Origin: Acidobacteriota bacterium | GTDB taxonomy: Bacteria; Acidobacteriota; Holophagae; Thermotomaculales; Thermotomaculaceae | Assembly: GCA_027038695.1 (NCBI GenBank) | Contig: JALWHA010000147.1 | Coordinates: 1 to 7,906 of the forward strand | Direction: 5' to 3' | Length of the DNA: 7,906 bases | Shown: positions 6,371-7,906 of the stretch, piece by piece | Numbering within the stretch: position 1 is the first letter of the stretch | How the letters are laid out: the number at the start of each line of letters is the position of its first letter | Program-made: the position numbers and the translations under genes | Notes under the pieces: model-generated | What the model was told of the DNA's origin: nothing | Seen by the model: only the letters and a program-made list of their open reading frames with translations | Databases searched by the model: none

Positions 6371-7555
6371 ATGGCTAAAAAGGTTGCGTTGATAACGGGA
6401 ATTACAGGACAGGATGGTGCATATCTTGCTGAATTATTGTTAAATAAAGGGTATGAGGTTCACGGAATAAAAAGAAGGGCGTCTCTTTTCAATACCGAGA
6501 GAATTGATCACCTGTACAGAGACCCTCACGAAGAGAATGTAAACTTTTTTCTTCATTACGGGGATTTAACCGATAGTCTGAATATAACAAGGTTGATACA
6601 AAAGATAGCACCTGACGAGATATACAATTTAGGTGCTCAATCTCATGTCGCTGTTTCCTTTGAACAACCTGAATATACCGCAAACTGTGACGGTATAGGG
6701 ACATTAAGGATTTTGGAAGCTGTCCGTTTGCTCGGTTTAATTGATAAAACTAAGGTTTATCAGGCATCTACTTCAGAATTGTTCGGGAAGGTTCGTGAGG
6801 TTCCTCAAAGAGAGAGCACACCGTTTTATCCGAGGAGTCCTTACGGTGTGGCAAAACTTTACGCTTACTGGATAACGGTGAATTACAGAGAAGCGTATGG
6901 TATGTTTGCCTGCAACGGGATTTTGTTTAACCATGAATCTCCCATAAGGGGGGAGACTTTCGTTACCAGAAAGATAACACGGGCCGCTGTTAGAATTCTG
7001 TTAGGTCTGGAAAAAAAACTCTTTTTAGGTAACCTGAACGCAAAGAGGGATTGGGGGCATGCTAAAGATTATGTTGAAGGTATGTGGTTGATTTTACAGC
7101 AGGATAACCCTGACGACTATGTTCTTGCGACAGGTCAAACAACCGAAGTCAGGGAATTTGTTAGAAAAACCTTTCAAACATTGGGCATAGAATTGGAATT
7201 CTCCGGAGATGGGACAAATGAAAAGGGAATAATTAGTAATATTAATTGGGAAGTAACAAACGATAAGTTAAAATCAATAGGTACGGATGATAATACAATT
7301 CAAAAATTAAAATCCGAAATTCAAAATTTGATAGGAAAAATCGTTGTTGAGGTTGACCCCCGCTATTTCAGGCCGACGGAAGTTGATATGTTAATTGGCG
7401 ATGCCACAAAGGCAAAAGAAAAGTTGGGCTGGGAACCTGAACACAGTCTTGATGAACTTATATACGATATGGTGTTGTACGATTTAAAGAGGAATTATAT
7501 GGAGTTAATTCTTAAAGAAAAGGGCTTCGATATTCCTACAAGTTGCGGAGTGTAA
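6371..7555 (+). CDS. gmd: GDP-mannose 4,6-dehydratase
   Basis: Gmd converts GDP-D-mannose to GDP-4-dehydro-6-deoxy-D-mannose, the branch point to GDP-L-fucose, GDP-D-rhamnose and related deoxysugars. It is an extended short-chain dehydrogenase/reductase with tightly bound NADP. Visible are the nucleotide motif GITGQDG at 10-16, YGDLTDS at 63-69, NLGAQSHVAVSFE at 86-98, the catalytic threonine in STSE (133-136), Y158xxxK162, LFNHESPIRG with the downstream FVTRKI, and KRDWGHAKDYVEGMW. The 394 residues exceed the roughly 345-375 of many homologues. Much of the excess is a segment at about 290-322, between NEKGI and VDPRYFRPTEVD. The ATG is 1 bp after the previous stop, with AAGGAG at 6359-6364 inside the glycosyltransferase gene, so the two are coupled. 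The partner synthase or reductase that would name the final sugar is not in the window. Confidence 0.96.
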   Translation: MAKKVALITGITGQDGAYLAELLLNKGYEVHGIKRRASLFNTERIDHLYRDPHEENVNFFLHYGDLTDSLNITRLIQKIAPDEIYNLGAQSHVAVSFEQPEYTANCDGIGTLRILEAVRLLGLIDKTKVYQASTSELFGKVREVPQRESTPFYPRSPYGVAKLYAYWITVNYREAYGMFACNGILFNHESPIRGETFVTRKITRAAVRILLGLEKKLFLGNLNAKRDWGHAKDYVEGMWLILQQDNPDDYVLATGQTTEVREFVRKTFQTLGIELEFSGDGTNEKGIISNINWEVTNDKLKSIGTDDNTIQKLKSEIQNLIGKIVVEVDPRYFRPTEVDMLIGDATKAKEKLGWEPEHSLDELIYDMVLYDLKRNYMELILKEKGFDIPTSCGV

Positions 7556-7557
7556 GA

Positions 7558-7719
7558 ATGAATACTATGCAGTGGGTGGGTAAGAAGGCAGGAGTGAATC
7601 AAAAAATAATTTTTGTTCTTCCGAGACACCATTATAACTCTGCCATTAACTTCCCCCAAAATAAATCTGAAACAATCACGAATCTTTTATCAAAAAGTCA
7701 ATTATGCTCTGGTGGTTAA
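7558..7719 (+). other. Possible truncated start of a further operon gene
   Basis: An ATG lies three bases after the gmd stop, with GGAG at 7547-7550 at normal distance. The frame reads MNTMQWVGKKAGV and then continues without recognisable homology to a stop at 7717-7719, inside the antisense ATPase coding region. The first dozen residues loosely resemble the start of a sugar-nucleotide epimerase (M-x-W-x-G-K-K before the nucleotide-binding loop), but the glycine loop that should follow is absent. A gene cut off around 7590-7600 would explain this. A spurious short frame is also possible. The 7556-7675 interval otherwise shows only an AT-rich near-palindrome around 7600-7615. Confidence 0.25.
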
Positions 7720-7906
7720 CTCCCATGTAGTTTCCCGAGGCAAATTCGTCAAGAGAGAGAACAATTTTGGGATAATTATCTTTTATTTTAAGCAAATTGC
7801 CAAATTCCCTTTGTCTGGCTTTTTCATCGGCTAAAAGATAGGCAACCTGAATGTAAACCCTTTCCCCTCTTTTTTCAGCCACAAAGTCTATTTCATACCC
7901 CTTTTC
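7676..7906 (-). CDS. DUF4143/AAA_14-type ATP-binding protein, C-terminal part (5' end outside window)
   Basis: The minus-strand frame is open to the right edge and encodes the last 76 residues. They begin EKGYEIDFVAEKRGERVYIQV, followed by AYLLADEKARQREFGNLLKI and DNYPKIVLSLDEF. This is the PD-(D/E)xK nuclease-like C-terminal domain (DUF4143) of a common family of prokaryotic ATPases; the nuclease-like core residues are visible as EIDF plus the later IQV strand. The N-terminal P-loop ATPase lies outside. A GTG at 7880-7882 is an internal valine, not a start. These ATPases have no firmly settled role, often occur in many copies per genome, and tend to sit in variable DNA. The gene points toward gmd and ends 120 bp from it, so it is not part of that operon. 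Confidence 0.82.
   Translation of the reverse strand, partial: EKGYEIDFVAEKRGERVYIQVAYLLADEKARQREFGNLLKIKDNYPKIVLSLDEFASGNYMGVNHQSIIDFLIKDS

Noticed and set aside
7613..7834. Plus-strand frame of 73 codons at the right edge
   Set aside because: It lies opposite the recognisable C-terminal domain of the minus-strand ATPase gene and has no protein-like features.
1..7906. CRISPR array, tRNA/rRNA genes, insertion sequence ends, toxin-antitoxin or defence system
   Set aside because: No regularly spaced repeats, RNA gene cores, transposase motifs or paired small toxin genes were seen on either strand. The MazG here is the two-domain housekeeping form, not part of a mazEF pair in view.

Overview
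The window is AT-rich bacterial DNA with short intergenic gaps, purine-rich Shine-Dalgarno sites and three kinds of start codon (ATG, GTG, TTG). The genes do not fix a phylum. A colanic-acid-type polysaccharide cluster (WcaF, WcaI and Gmd families) fits a bacterium with a sugar-coated surface, but no lineage marker is present and I do not name an organism.

Left block (1-3765), housekeeping genes. The 3' part of a dihydrolipoyl dehydrogenase gene is followed 9 bp later by a complete two-domain mazG (NTP pyrophosphohydrolase). A small two-helix membrane protein gene on the minus strand converges on mazG with a 3-bp gap. Its promoter lies back to back with that of mnmA (tRNA 2-thiouridylase). 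mnmA overlaps the next gene by 11 bp. That gene encodes an unnamed protein with TPR-like helices and, by my reading, a C-terminal excisionase/MerR-type helix-turn-helix.

Right block (about 3770-7555), surface polysaccharide genes. It holds cysC (APS kinase, makes PAPS), a WcaF-family O-acetyltransferase gene broken by two separate single-base deletions, a WcaI-like GT4 glycosyltransferase and gmd (GDP-mannose 4,6-dehydratase, first committed step to GDP-L-fucose and related deoxysugars). The usual asparagine codon switches from AAC to AAT between the TPR gene and cysC, although only a few bases separate them. The polysaccharide block was therefore probably acquired separately. Together the genes suggest a polymer containing 6-deoxyhexose that may be sulfated and was once O-acetylated; the sulfotransferase, the GDP-fucose synthase and the polymerase/export genes are not in the window.

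Right edge (7556-7906). After gmd there is an SD-preceded ATG whose frame looks like only the first codons of another gene. The C-terminal part of a DUF4143/AAA_14-type ATPase then appears on the opposite strand and runs off the window. The operon seems to be interrupted or to end here. No rRNA, tRNA, CRISPR array, riboswitch or complete insertion sequence was seen.
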